From the NCBI RefSeq assembly GCF_001701025.1, contig NZ_CP016793.1, positions 6,758,001-6,822,000 of the forward strand: 64,000 nt of DNA. Direction: 5' to 3'. The translations under genes were made by a program, and so were the position numbers. This DNA comes from Lentzea guizhouensis. Lineage in GTDB: Bacteria > Actinomycetota > Actinomycetes > Mycobacteriales > Pseudonocardiaceae. The notes below the pieces were generated by a model. The model saw only the letters and a program-made list of their open reading frames with translations. It did no database searches and had not been told where the DNA came from. Below, piece after piece: positions 43,975-51,324 of the stretch; within the stretch, counting starts at the first letter, position 1, and each line of letters starts with the position of its first letter.

Positions 43975-45224
43975 AGCTGGTCGTGGTCGGTGACGCCCTG
44001 CTCGACATCGACGTCGACGGCACCGTCACCAGGGTCTGCCCGGACGCGCCCGCACCCGTGCTGGACGTGGCCGAGGAACACGCGCGTGCCGGTGGCGCGG
44101 CGTTGGCGGCGACGATGGCGGCCCGCGACGGCGTCGACGTCACGCTGGTCAGCGCGGTGTCCGACGACGAGGCCGGGCGGCTGGGCTCGTCGAGGTGCCC
44201 GCGCTGTTCGGGCGGTCGGGACCGGTGCCGGTGAAGACCCGGCTGCGCAGCGGCGGCACGTCACTGGCCCGCGTCGACCGCGGTGGCGGCGGACCGCCGC
44301 CGCAGGTGAGCGACGACATGCTCGACGCCGTGCTGGCCGCGGACTTCGTGCTCGCCTCCGACTACGGCCGCGGGTTGCTCCGCGACGAACGCCTGCGCTC
44401 GGTGCTCACCCGCGTGCCGGTGGTCTGGGACCCGCAACCGCGCGGGCAGCCGACACCGGGCGCCCGGCTCGTGACCCCGAACCTGCCTGAGGCCACCGCG
44501 TTCAGCGGTACCGCGGACGCCGAAAGGCCGCCCTGCGGGAGAGGTGGCAGGCGCAGGCCGTGGTCGTGACGCTCGGGAAGTCCGGCGCGTTGCTCCACTG
44601 CGGAGGGACACCGGTCGCCGTGCCCGCACCCGCCGTCGCGGCGGCCGACCCGTGCGGTGCGGGGGACCGGTTCGCCGTCGCGTGCGACGAGACTGGCGCA
44701 GGGCGCCGCACCCGACGACGCCGCGACGCGGTGGCCAGGCGGCGGAGTTCCTGGCGGCGGGCGGGGTGACCGGCATGCGCGCCCAGCCGTCGTCCACTGT
44801 GGACGCGGTGCGCAAGCGGGGCGGGGTCGTGGTCGCCACCGGCGGCTGCTTCGACGTCCTGCACCCCGGCCACGTGCGGATGCTGGCGGCGGCCAGGGCG
44901 CTGGGCGACTGCCTGGTGGTGTGCCTGAACTCCGACCAGTCGGTGCGCCGGCTCAAGGGCGAGCACCGGCCGGTGAACGGCCAGGCCGAGCGGATCGAGG
45001 TGCTGAAGGCGCTGGCGTCCGTGGACGACGTGGTGGTGTTCAGCGAGGACACCCCGGAACAGGTGCTGGGCCGGCTGCGCCCGGACATCTGGGTGAAGGG
45101 CGGTGACTACACCGCCGAGCTGCTGCCGGAGACGGCCGTGGTGCGGCGCTGGGGCGGGCGCACGGTCGTCGTGCCCTACCACCGCGGTCATTCGACGACC
45201 GAGATCCTGTCGAGGAGGGCTTAG
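43971..45224 (+). pseudogene. hldE: Bifunctional heptose-7-phosphate kinase / heptose-1-phosphate adenylyltransferase, three frameshifts
   Basis: About 417 residues when repaired. Kinase half (PfkB fold): [37 protein letters not shown] up to about 44185; then VKTRLRSGGTSLARVDRG and LVTPNLPEATAF to about 44525; then VVVTLGKSGALL and the PfkB DPCGAGD box; then AAEFLAAGGVTGMRAQ, which runs on in frame into the adenylyltransferase half. That half has VVATGGCFDVLHPGHVRML (HxGH), CLNSDQSVRRLKGEHRPVNG and WVKGGDYTAELLPE. Three one-base losses return the reading to the original frame. It makes ADP-D-glycero-beta-D-manno-heptose with GmhA and GmhB. E. coli HldE is 477 aa. Confidence 0.85.
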
Positions 45225-45892
45225 ATGCAGGTGCTGGTGACCGGTGGCGCGTCCGGGTTGGGCGCGGCCGTGGTGGACGCGGTGCGCGAGGCGGGCGGGA
45301 AACCGTTGGTGCTGGACAAGTCCGCGCCTGACAACGCGCACGACTTCGAGCTCGTCGACCTCGCGACGGCCGGGCGGCCGAACAGGCCGTGGCGGTGCTC
45401 GCGCAGCGCAACGGCGGCCTGGACGCGGTCGTCACCGCGGCGGGGATCGACCGGTGCGGAACGCTGGCGGAGGTACCGGCCGACGAGTGGGAGAACGTCG
45501 TCCGGGTCAACCTGTTCGGCACCGCGGCCGTGATCCGCGCCGCCCTGCCGCACCTGGACGGCGGCCGGGTGGTGACCGTCGCGTCCACCCTCGGGCTGAA
45601 GGCGGTCAGCGACGCCACGGCGTACTGCGCCTCGAAGTTCGGTGTCGTCGGCTTCACCCGCGCACTCGCCGCGGAGCTGGCGGGCCGCACCGGCGTGACG
45701 CTGATCGTGCCCGGCGGCATGCGGACGAAGTTCTTCGACGACCGCACGGAGCAGTACCGGCCGAAGGACCTGGAGCAGCTGAACCCGCCGGACCGGGTGG
45801 CCGCCGCGATCCTGTTCGCACTGAGCCAGCCACCGGGCTGCGAGGTGCGCGAGCTCGTGATCGCCCACGCCGAGGAGCCCTCCTGGCCGTGA
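45225..45892 (+). CDS. Short-chain dehydrogenase/reductase (one frameshift)
   Basis: About 223 residues after repairing a one-base loss near 45375. MQVLVTGGASGLGAAVVDAV (cofactor site) to ELVDLATA is in the first frame, and VAVLAQRNGGLDAVVTAAGI, VNLFGTAAVIRAALPHL and VASTLGLKAVSDATAYCASK (Ser and YxxxK catalytic residues) are in the second. The end PGGMRTKFFDD, then PPDRVAAAILFAL, is typical of classical SDRs. It follows hldE directly and overlaps the PAP2 gene (GTGA). A sugar or lipid-alcohol substrate in the glycan pathway is inferred from position alone. Confidence 0.8.
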
Positions 45893-46392
45893 ACGAGCTG
45901 GACGAAGACTCCCAGAGGGACAGCGAGTTCTTACCGGCCAGGCGCCCGAACCACCTGGTGGTGGCGGCCAGCCTGACCGCGCGCGGCGGCCTGCTGTGGT
46001 TGCCGGTCGCCGGGATCGTGGCGCTGACCGGCAGGAAGCAGGCCGCTGGGCGCGCGTTGCTCGCGGCGGTCGTGGCGATGCCGCTCGGGCACCTGGTCAG
46101 CCTGGTGGTGCACCGGCGCAGGCCGCACTCGACGCTGCCCGCCCGCCTCGCGCTGCCGGAACACCCGCGCTCCTCGTCGTTCCCCTCGAAACACGCGATG
46201 ACGGCTGCCGCGTTCGGCACCGTCATCGCGGTGGAGGACCCGCCGGCCGGGGCGTTCGTCACGCCGTTGGTGCTGTTGGTCGCCTACAGCCGATTGCGCA
46301 CACGGGTGCACTGGCCCACCGACGTCATCGGCGGGTTGGCACTCGGCGGGCTGGTCTGGGTCGTGTGGGGCGTGCTGCGGCGAAAGCGCTGA
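45889..46392 (+). CDS. PAP2-family membrane phosphatase
   Basis: 167 residues with about four hydrophobic segments. The PAP2 active-site motifs are HRRRPHS (the RP of K-x6-RP), SSFPSKHAMTAAA (PSGH-like, here PSKH with the catalytic His) and YSRLRTRVHWPTDVIGG (SR-x5-H-x3-D). This fold dephosphorylates lipid phosphates, including polyprenyl diphosphates. As the last gene of the glycan run it may recycle the lipid carrier. The GTG start overlaps the SDR stop, and a hairpin terminator begins at its own stop codon. Confidence 0.85.
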   Translation: MNELDEDSQRDSEFLPARRPNHLVVAASLTARGGLLWLPVAGIVALTGRKQAAGRALLAAVVAMPLGHLVSLVVHRRRPHSTLPARLALPEHPRSSSFPSKHAMTAAAFGTVIAVEDPPAGAFVTPLVLLVAYSRLRTRVHWPTDVIGGLALGGLVWVVWGVLRRKR

Positions 46393-46421
46393 GCCCGGCC
46401 CGCGTCGTGCGGACCGGGCTC
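46391..46421. terminator. Hairpin at the end of the glycan locus
   Basis: GAGCCCGG (46391-46398) pairs with CCGGGCTC (46414-46421), with further pairing of CCGC and GCGG inside the loop. It overlaps the PAP2 stop codon and lies between convergent genes, so it can serve both strands. Confidence 0.65.
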
Positions 46422-46437
46422 AGGCGCTGTTCGCCGT

Positions 46438-47034
46438 TCAGGCCGGGATCGGACGCTCCGCCAGCGCCGTGGCGACCGCGTGCAGGTTCGCCGCCATCGT
46501 GCGACCCGTGTTCTCCGACCACTCGTGACCCTCGTCGGTCTCCGAGTAGCTGGGTCCGGGGCCGGGACCGCGGTTCCAGTACGTCCACGCCTGGCCGGGG
46601 ATCGTGTAGCCGATGTCGCCGAGCCCGCCGGCGATCTCGCTGATCACGTGGTGCGCGCCGTCCTCGTTGCCGGTCACGACCACACCCGCGACCCGGTTGT
46701 AGGCCACCGGCCGCTCCTGGTCGTCGGTCTCGGAGATCATCGCGTCCATCCGCTCCAGCGCCCGCTGCGCCAGCGACGACGGCCGCCCGACCCACGTGGG
46801 CGTGGCGAACACCAGGATCTCCGCCTGCAGGAGCGCGTCGTGGATGCGCGGCCACTCGTCGCCGTCACCGAGGTCGGTGGTCACGCCCGGCGGGATGTCC
46901 AGGTCCGCCAACCGGAAGGTGGAGACCTCGACGTCCTTCTCGACCAGTTCGTCGATCACGACCTGGGCGAGCAGGTCGGTGTTGGACTGGTCGGGCGACT
47001 TCTTGAGGGTGCAGTTGAGCACCACGGCACGCAT
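46438..47034 (-). CDS. NADPH-dependent FMN reductase-like flavoprotein
   Basis: 198 residues of the flavodoxin-like fold: MRAVVLNCTLKKSPDQSNTD (phosphate-binding loop), ILVFATPTWVGRPSSLAQRALERMD (isoalloxazine-contact TPTW loop) and VVVTGNEDGAHHVISEIAGG. It would reduce FMN or quinone-like substrates with NAD(P)H. The ATG shares one base with the stop of the upstream SDR (TGATG) and GGAGG precedes it. The P450, SDR and this flavoprotein form one operon, so it may supply electrons or finish the same oxidation. The C-terminal SETDEGHEWSENTGRTMAAN is family-typical. Confidence 0.85.
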   Translation of the reverse strand: MRAVVLNCTLKKSPDQSNTDLLAQVVIDELVEKDVEVSTFRLADLDIPPGVTTDLGDGDEWPRIHDALLQAEILVFATPTWVGRPSSLAQRALERMDAMISETDDQERPVAYNRVAGVVVTGNEDGAHHVISEIAGGLGDIGYTIPGQAWTYWNRGPGPGPSYSETDEGHEWSENTGRTMAANLHAVATALAERPIPA

Positions 47035-47858
47035 CAGGGCTGCCTCCACTTCTCGTCGGCGAGCAGTTGACTGGCTTGCGGACCCATCAGGGACATGCCG
47101 CCGTCCACGACGAACGACGAGCCCGTGACGTACCCGGCCGCGGGTGTGGTCAGGAACGCCACCACCGCGGCGACCTCGCCTGCGTGACCCGGCCGGCCGA
47201 GCGGCACGCCGGGGCGCGACTCGGTGCGCGGGTCGACGTCCTCCTGACCGGTCATCGGTGTCGAGATCTCGCCCGGTGCCACGGAGTTGACGGTGATGTC
47301 GTGTTCGGACAGTTCCAGCGCGAGCACCTGCGTCAGCGCGCCGAGCCCGGCCTTCGCGGCGCAGTACGGCGCGGCACCCACGCGGGGCAGGTGCTCGTGG
47401 ACCGACGTGATGTTCACGATCCGGCCGCCACGACCTCCGGCGATCATGTGCTTCGCGGCGCGCTGGGCGCACAGGAACGCCCCGTCCAGGTCGACCGAGA
47501 GCACCTGGCGCCACTTGTCGTAGGACATGTCCAGGGCCTTCTCGCTGCTGCCGGTGCCCGCGCAGTTCACCAGCACGTCGAGGCCGCCCAGTTCCTGCGC
47601 CAGCTCGTCCACGACGGCGGCGGAGGTGGGCAGGTCGGTGAGGTCGAGGCGGCGCACGGCGCACCGGCCGCCGTTGTCGCGGATCTCGGTGGCGGTGCGC
47701 TCGGCGCCGTCGGAGTCTTCGTGGAACGTGATGCCCACGTCGGCCCCGCCGCTGGCCAGAGCGACGGCGACGGCCTTGCCGATGCCGGAGTCCGCGCCGG
47801 TCACGACCGCACGCAGCGGCGCACCGGCCCGGTCCTGGGGCAGGGGTGCGGTGGTCAT
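47034..47858 (-). CDS. Classical short-chain dehydrogenase/reductase
   Basis: 274 residues. Motifs: VVTGADSGIGKAVAVALASG (TGxxxGIG), LVNCAGTGSSEKA (NAG, here NCAG), IVNITSVHEH (catalytic Ser), YCAAKAGLGALTQ (YxxxK), APGEISTPM and the C-terminal GSSFVVDGGMSLM. It is most like glucose-1-dehydrogenase/3-oxoacyl-reductase-type SDRs; the real substrate is unknown. Its ATG overlaps the P450 stop (ATGA) and its stop touches the flavoprotein ATG, so all three are translated from one mRNA. Confidence 0.88.
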   Translation of the reverse strand: MTTAPLPQDRAGAPLRAVVTGADSGIGKAVAVALASGGADVGITFHEDSDGAERTATEIRDNGGRCAVRRLDLTDLPTSAAVVDELAQELGGLDVLVNCAGTGSSEKALDMSYDKWRQVLSVDLDGAFLCAQRAAKHMIAGGRGGRIVNITSVHEHLPRVGAAPYCAAKAGLGALTQVLALELSEHDITVNSVAPGEISTPMTGQEDVDPRTESRPGVPLGRPGHAGEVAAVVAFLTTPAAGYVTGSSFVVDGGMSLMGPQASQLLADEKWRQP

Positions 47859-49042
47859 GGGACGCGAGTACCCACCGGCGTCGCGCCCATGCGGAGCGTG
47901 AAGTGGTTGAGCGTCGCGGGGAGCGGCTCGTCAAGCACACCGGCGAACGTGAGGTGCTCGGTCAGCGCGTCGAGCATCGCACTCGCCGTGACCAGCACCA
48001 GGTCCCTGGCGGGGCACTCGCCGGGGCCCGCGCTGAACGGCACGATCGCCGGGTCGCGCACCTCGTCCCACAGCTCCGGCGCGTACCGGTCGGCGAACGG
48101 CAACCGGTCGGGGTCGCGGTGGAAGAACGGTGTGAACACCACGAACTCGGTGTTCTCCGGCAACCAGGTGCCGTGCCAGCGGGTCGCGATCGTGCTCTCC
48201 CGCAGGATCACCGGCGTGGTCGGCCACAACCGGGCCGACTCCAGCACACCGCGCATCCCGCTGCCGCCCACGGCCAGCGCCCGCATCGTCACGATCCCTG
48301 CCGCGTCGAACGCGAACAGCCAGTGCGGCACCTGCCCGGACAGGTCACCGGGGAAGGCGGCCAGGCTGCCGGGCTCGCGGCGCGCCAGGTGCTCGTCGAG
48401 CCGGCGCTGGAAGCGTTCGCGCAGGCCACGCTGCTGCGGGCGGAGGAACGCCCAGTTCGCGTTCTGCCGCAGCGCCTTGAGGTCGTCGGTGAGCTGGTCG
48501 TCGTCGCGCGCGGCGTTGCCGAGCACGACCCTGCGCACGATCCGCCACCAGGTCTGGCTGAACCCGTCCCAGGTCAGCTCACCGTTGCTCATGACGTGCC
48601 GGACCAGCAGGTCGGCCTCGTCGCGCACGACGGCCTCGACCGGCACGTTCTCCGGCCGCAGCGCGCGTTCGTTGAGGTCGCGCCGCCGTTCCCGCTCGGC
48701 ACCCTCCGAGATGAGCACGCCGTGCGGCTGGAAGTGCCGCAGGGCCGCCTTCTTCTCCTTGGTGGCCAACGCGAACGGCTCCGGTGACTCGCGCAGCAAC
48801 CGCCCGACGTCGGCGGGGTCCACCAGCACCGCGATGCTGCGGCCGGTCACGCGCAGCCGCACGGGTTCCGGTCCGTAGCGGTCGCGCAGGTGCCGCATCG
48901 TGGCGATGGCGGCGGAGTCGGACTGGGTCTTCTCGGCGAGCGCCATCACGCCCGGCCTGCGGACGATGACGCCCTTCGCGAGTGTCGGGAGCAACACGGT
49001 CGCGAACACGCGCGCGGTGTCGAGTCGTGAAGAGATGGCCAT
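47855..49042 (-). CDS. Cytochrome P450
   Basis: 395 residues from MAISSRLDTARVF. The K-helix ExxR is ESARLWPTTPVILRES, the PERF-like region reads FADRYAPELWDE, and the heme loop is VPFSAGPGECPARDLVLV, with the proximal Cys in F-x2-G-x3-C. The I-helix is less typical (WLFAFDAAGIVTMRALAV, no clear AGxDT). No membrane anchor is seen. It is the first gene of a P450-SDR-flavoprotein operon, suggesting hydroxylation then dehydrogenation of a small molecule. The frame stays open upstream to 49342 but overlaps the divergent gene, so the shorter start is preferred. Confidence 0.88.
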   Translation of the reverse strand: MAISSRLDTARVFATVLLPTLAKGVIVRRPGVMALAEKTQSDSAAIATMRHLRDRYGPEPVRLRVTGRSIAVLVDPADVGRLLRESPEPFALATKEKKAALRHFQPHGVLISEGAERERRRDLNERALRPENVPVEAVVRDEADLLVRHVMSNGELTWDGFSQTWWRIVRRVVLGNAARDDDQLTDDLKALRQNANWAFLRPQQRGLRERFQRRLDEHLARREPGSLAAFPGDLSGQVPHWLFAFDAAGIVTMRALAVGGSGMRGVLESARLWPTTPVILRESTIATRWHGTWLPENTEFVVFTPFFHRDPDRLPFADRYAPELWDEVRDPAIVPFSAGPGECPARDLVLVTASAMLDALTEHLTFAGVLDEPLPATLNHFTLRMGATPVGTRVP

Positions 49043-49066
49043 GTCGACGACTACCCGCTCGGGTGC

Positions 49067-49092
49067 GTGTGAATCGGTTGGAGTCAGGGTAT
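49067..49092 (+). promoter_or_regulatory. SigB-type promoter for the stress operon
   Basis: GTGT (49067-49070), 16 nt, GGGTAT (49087-49092) matches GNNT-N14-16-GGGTAC/T. The start codon of the first gene is at 49113 with GGGAGG between. It has the same layout as the ChaB promoter at 38357. Confidence 0.55.
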
Positions 49093-49112
49093 TCGCCCGA
49101 TGGGAGGTCATC

Positions 49113-49436
49113 ATGCCACGCGGATCGAACGCAAAACGTGAACGCCAGTACGAACACATCGAGGACTCGGCCCGCAGCCGTGGCGAGTCACCCAAGCGGG
49201 CGAAGGAGATCGCCGCGCGCACGGTGAACAAGAACCGCGCCCAGTCGGGTGAGTCCAAGACGGCCAGCCGGTCGTCCACCAAGGACAAGTCGCCGCAGCA
49301 GCGCGGCGGGCAGCGGTCCCACAGCGGCTCCCAGGGCCCCACGCGCGACCAGCTCTACAACGAGGCGAGGCAGCGCGACGTCAAGGGCCGCTCCACGATG
49401 ACCAAGAAGGAGCTCGCCAACGCCCTCGGACACTGA
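49113..49436 (+). CDS. Small basic protein with SAP/Rho-N-like tail
   Basis: 107 residues, strongly basic and Ser/Gln/Arg-rich (MPRGSNAKRERQYEHIEDSA, then KSPQQRGGQRSHSGSQG). The C-terminus TRDQLYNEARQRDVKGRSTM then TKKELANALG is a helix-extended-helix of the SAP/Rho-N kind, shared with the ChaB protein at 38416. Such actinobacterial proteins are often labelled plasmid-stabilisation proteins without evidence; a stress-inducible nucleic-acid-binding role is more likely. The SD GGGAGG is at 49102-49107. It is followed at once by a membrane protein gene. SigB-type control is inferred. Confidence 0.75.
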   Translation: MPRGSNAKRERQYEHIEDSARSRGESPKRAKEIAARTVNKNRAQSGESKTASRSSTKDKSPQQRGGQRSHSGSQGPTRDQLYNEARQRDVKGRSTMTKKELANALGH

Positions 49437-49437
49437 C

Positions 49438-50100
49438 GTGCCACCCACCACGATCGAGGACAAGAGCGCCACGCTGACGATCCTCACCACCGAGCACTAC
49501 ACGCTGCAGATGGTGCGCAGCGCGACCATCGCCGACGCGTCCAGCCGAGCGGGCCACCTGCTCACCACGATCTCCGCGTCGATGATCGCGCTCGGGTTCG
49601 TCGCCCAGCTGGTGCCCTTGCCGGTGCTGCTGACGCTGGTGCTGGTGATCTGCTCCGGCCTCTTCCTCATCGGCCTCGCCACGCTGCTGCGCTCGGTCGA
49701 GCTCGGCGTCGAGGACGTCCAGGCCGGCCTCGGGATCAACCGCATCCGGCACATGTACGGCGACATCGAACCGGCCACCAGGGACGTCTTCGTCCGCCAG
49801 GTGCACGACGACACGCTCGGCGTCGAGGTGGACGCGGGCCAGACGGCCTGGCGCAACGCCCGCCGGCCGCGCCTGATCGGCACCGCGCTGAGCGTCGCCG
49901 GCCTGGTGAACCTCGTCAACGGCCTCGTCGGCGGCGCCATCGCCGGTGCCGCGGCAGGTCTGCTCGGAGCCGGCCTCCTCTGGTCGATCATCACCGGCGT
50001 CGCCGCGGCCACCGTCCTCGTCACCGCGTTCGGCGTGGCACTCGGACGCATCGGCCGGCGCGGTGTCGCGCCCATCAGCACCCGCTTTCCCAGGAACTAG
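49438..50100 (+). CDS. Hypothetical membrane protein
   Basis: 220 residues. A soluble N-terminus (STIEDKSATL-like, EHYTLQMVRSATIADASSRAG) precedes two hydrophobic hairpins, ISASMIALGFVAQLVPLPVL with LTLVLVICSGLFLIGLATLL, and later GLVNLVNGLVGGAIAGAAAG with LLWSIITGVAAATVLVTAFG. An acidic middle loop separates them. I do not recognise a named family. GTG 49438 lies 2 nt after the previous stop, and the hemerythrin gene follows by 13 nt, so it is the middle gene of the stress operon. Confidence 0.65.
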   Translation: MPPTTIEDKSATLTILTTEHYTLQMVRSATIADASSRAGHLLTTISASMIALGFVAQLVPLPVLLTLVLVICSGLFLIGLATLLRSVELGVEDVQAGLGINRIRHMYGDIEPATRDVFVRQVHDDTLGVEVDAGQTAWRNARRPRLIGTALSVAGLVNLVNGLVGGAIAGAAAGLLGAGLLWSIITGVAAATVLVTAFGVALGRIGRRGVAPISTRFPRN

Positions 50101-50112
50101 AAGGAGAACACC

Positions 50113-50667
50113 GTGCAGTACGACGTCGTCGACCTGATCATGCAGGACCACCGCGAGGTCGAGCGCCTGTTCGACGAGCTCAAGAACCACCCGGAGAAGC
50201 GACCACTGCTCACGCCCGTCCTGTGTGGACTGCTCGTCGCGCACAGCCGGGCCGAGGAAGCCGAGGTGTATCCCGTGGCGATGGAGGAAGCTGGCGAGAG
50301 CGACGAGGTCGAGCACAGCCAGGAGGAGCACGCCGAGGCCGAGCGGCTGCTCGCGAAGCTGCTCGACGCCGAGATGGACTCCCCGCAGTACGACCAGATG
50401 CTGCAGAAGGTCATCGACTCCATCACCCACCACGTGGAAGAGGAGGAGAAGACCGTCCTGCCCGGCATGCGCAAGCGCCTGAGCGCCGAGCGCCGCTACG
50501 AGCTGGGCGAGGCGTTCGCCCGGTCGCGCGCCGAGCACCTCGGTGAGATGCCGGGGCAGGCGACCCGCGAGGAGCTGCTGACGCAGGCGAAGAACCTCGG
50601 GGTGAGCGGCGCCGCGAGCATGAGCAAGGAAGAGCTGAAGCGGGAGCTCCAGAAGGCCGGCTCCTGA
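50113..50667 (+). CDS. Hemerythrin-domain protein with SAP/Rho-N-like tail
   Basis: 184 residues. The hemerythrin HHE cation-binding fold shows as IMQDHREVERLFDELK (first His), LLVAHSRAEEAEVYP (His and Glu), EEHAEAERLLAKL and ITHHVEEEEKTVLPGM. These supply the di-iron ligands (His/Glu/Asp), so the protein may sense or scavenge oxygen, NO or peroxide. The C-terminal 33 residues (TREELLTQAKNLGVSGAASM then SKEELKRELQKAGS) repeat the SAP-like tail of two other genes here. AAGGAG lies at 50101-50106 before GTG 50113. It is the last gene of the stress operon, and a strong terminator follows. Confidence 0.87.
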   Translation: MQYDVVDLIMQDHREVERLFDELKNHPEKRPLLTPVLCGLLVAHSRAEEAEVYPVAMEEAGESDEVEHSQEEHAEAERLLAKLLDAEMDSPQYDQMLQKVIDSITHHVEEEEKTVLPGMRKRLSAERRYELGEAFARSRAEHLGEMPGQATREELLTQAKNLGVSGAASMSKEELKRELQKAGS

Positions 50668-50692
50668 CAGTTCGACTGCTGTGAAGACCGTT

Positions 50693-50733
50693 GCCGGGAA
50701 GCCGGGTCGCGTTCGCGCGGCCCGGCTTCCGGC
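50693..50733 (+). terminator. Long hairpin terminator after the hemerythrin gene
   Basis: The arms 50693-50711 and 50716-50733 pair almost completely (one bulged G and one G-T wobble) around a TTCG tetraloop. It starts 26 bp after the stop codon. Confidence 0.8.
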
Positions 50734-50806
50734 TGTTCGGTGTGGCGGCGACTTCCGGCCGGACGGTAGGAGGTGAGATCCGCGCGGTTCTGGGTATCCC
50801 GTCCTC

Positions 50807-51108
50807 ATGACCCAGCCCTCCGCCGGCGTGCCCGCCGCCAGCCAGCCCGTGCCACCGCAGCCGGAGCCGACGCAGCCGGGCCCGACCAGCCGCAGCCGTC
50901 CCAGCCCTTCCCGGTGGGCCGGGCCCGGACCAGCCGCGCCGCCCGGCCCGGACCCCGACCCGTTCCGCCGACGCCGGACCCCAAGTCCGTTGTGGACGGT
51001 CAGGGCCGGGTTCTCTGCCGCGGTGTCGTCGTGCCGATGCGGCGTCCGGTCAAGCGTCGTGGTGCGGCGCGGGCGGGAGCACGTCCGGCCAGGCGCAGGG
51101 CCGCCTGA
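50807..51108 (+). CDS. Possible Pro/Gln-rich small protein, frame uncertain
   Basis: ATG 50807 opens MTQPSAGVPAASQPVPPQPE then PTQPG. Near 50880 the sensible continuation (DQPQPSQPFPVG, then PTPDPKSVVDGQG and RPVKRRGAARAGARPARRRA) lies in another frame that stops at 51108, so a one-base indel is likely. GGGTAT at 50793-50798 ends 8 nt before the ATG, which would fit a leaderless promoter; no clear -35 is seen. Composition is disordered and no family is recognised. Between 51109 and 51324 I see nothing coding that I can support. Confidence 0.3.
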
Positions 51109-51324
51109 CCCACCCGGTCGCCGGGGTGGCTCAGCGCTCCCGGTCATCACCCGCCCGGCCTTCGCTCGCAGGACCGGGTCCACCTCGCTTGCGGCCGTTC
51201 GCTCCAGCGCAATTCGCGGCCACCGCGAATCTCGCCGCTTTCGGCTAATGATCGAAACGCCCCGTCCGACAACCCGCTGAACCCTAGTCTTGTTCGGGTC
51301 CAGCTGAAGCGGGGGAGGGCGGCG

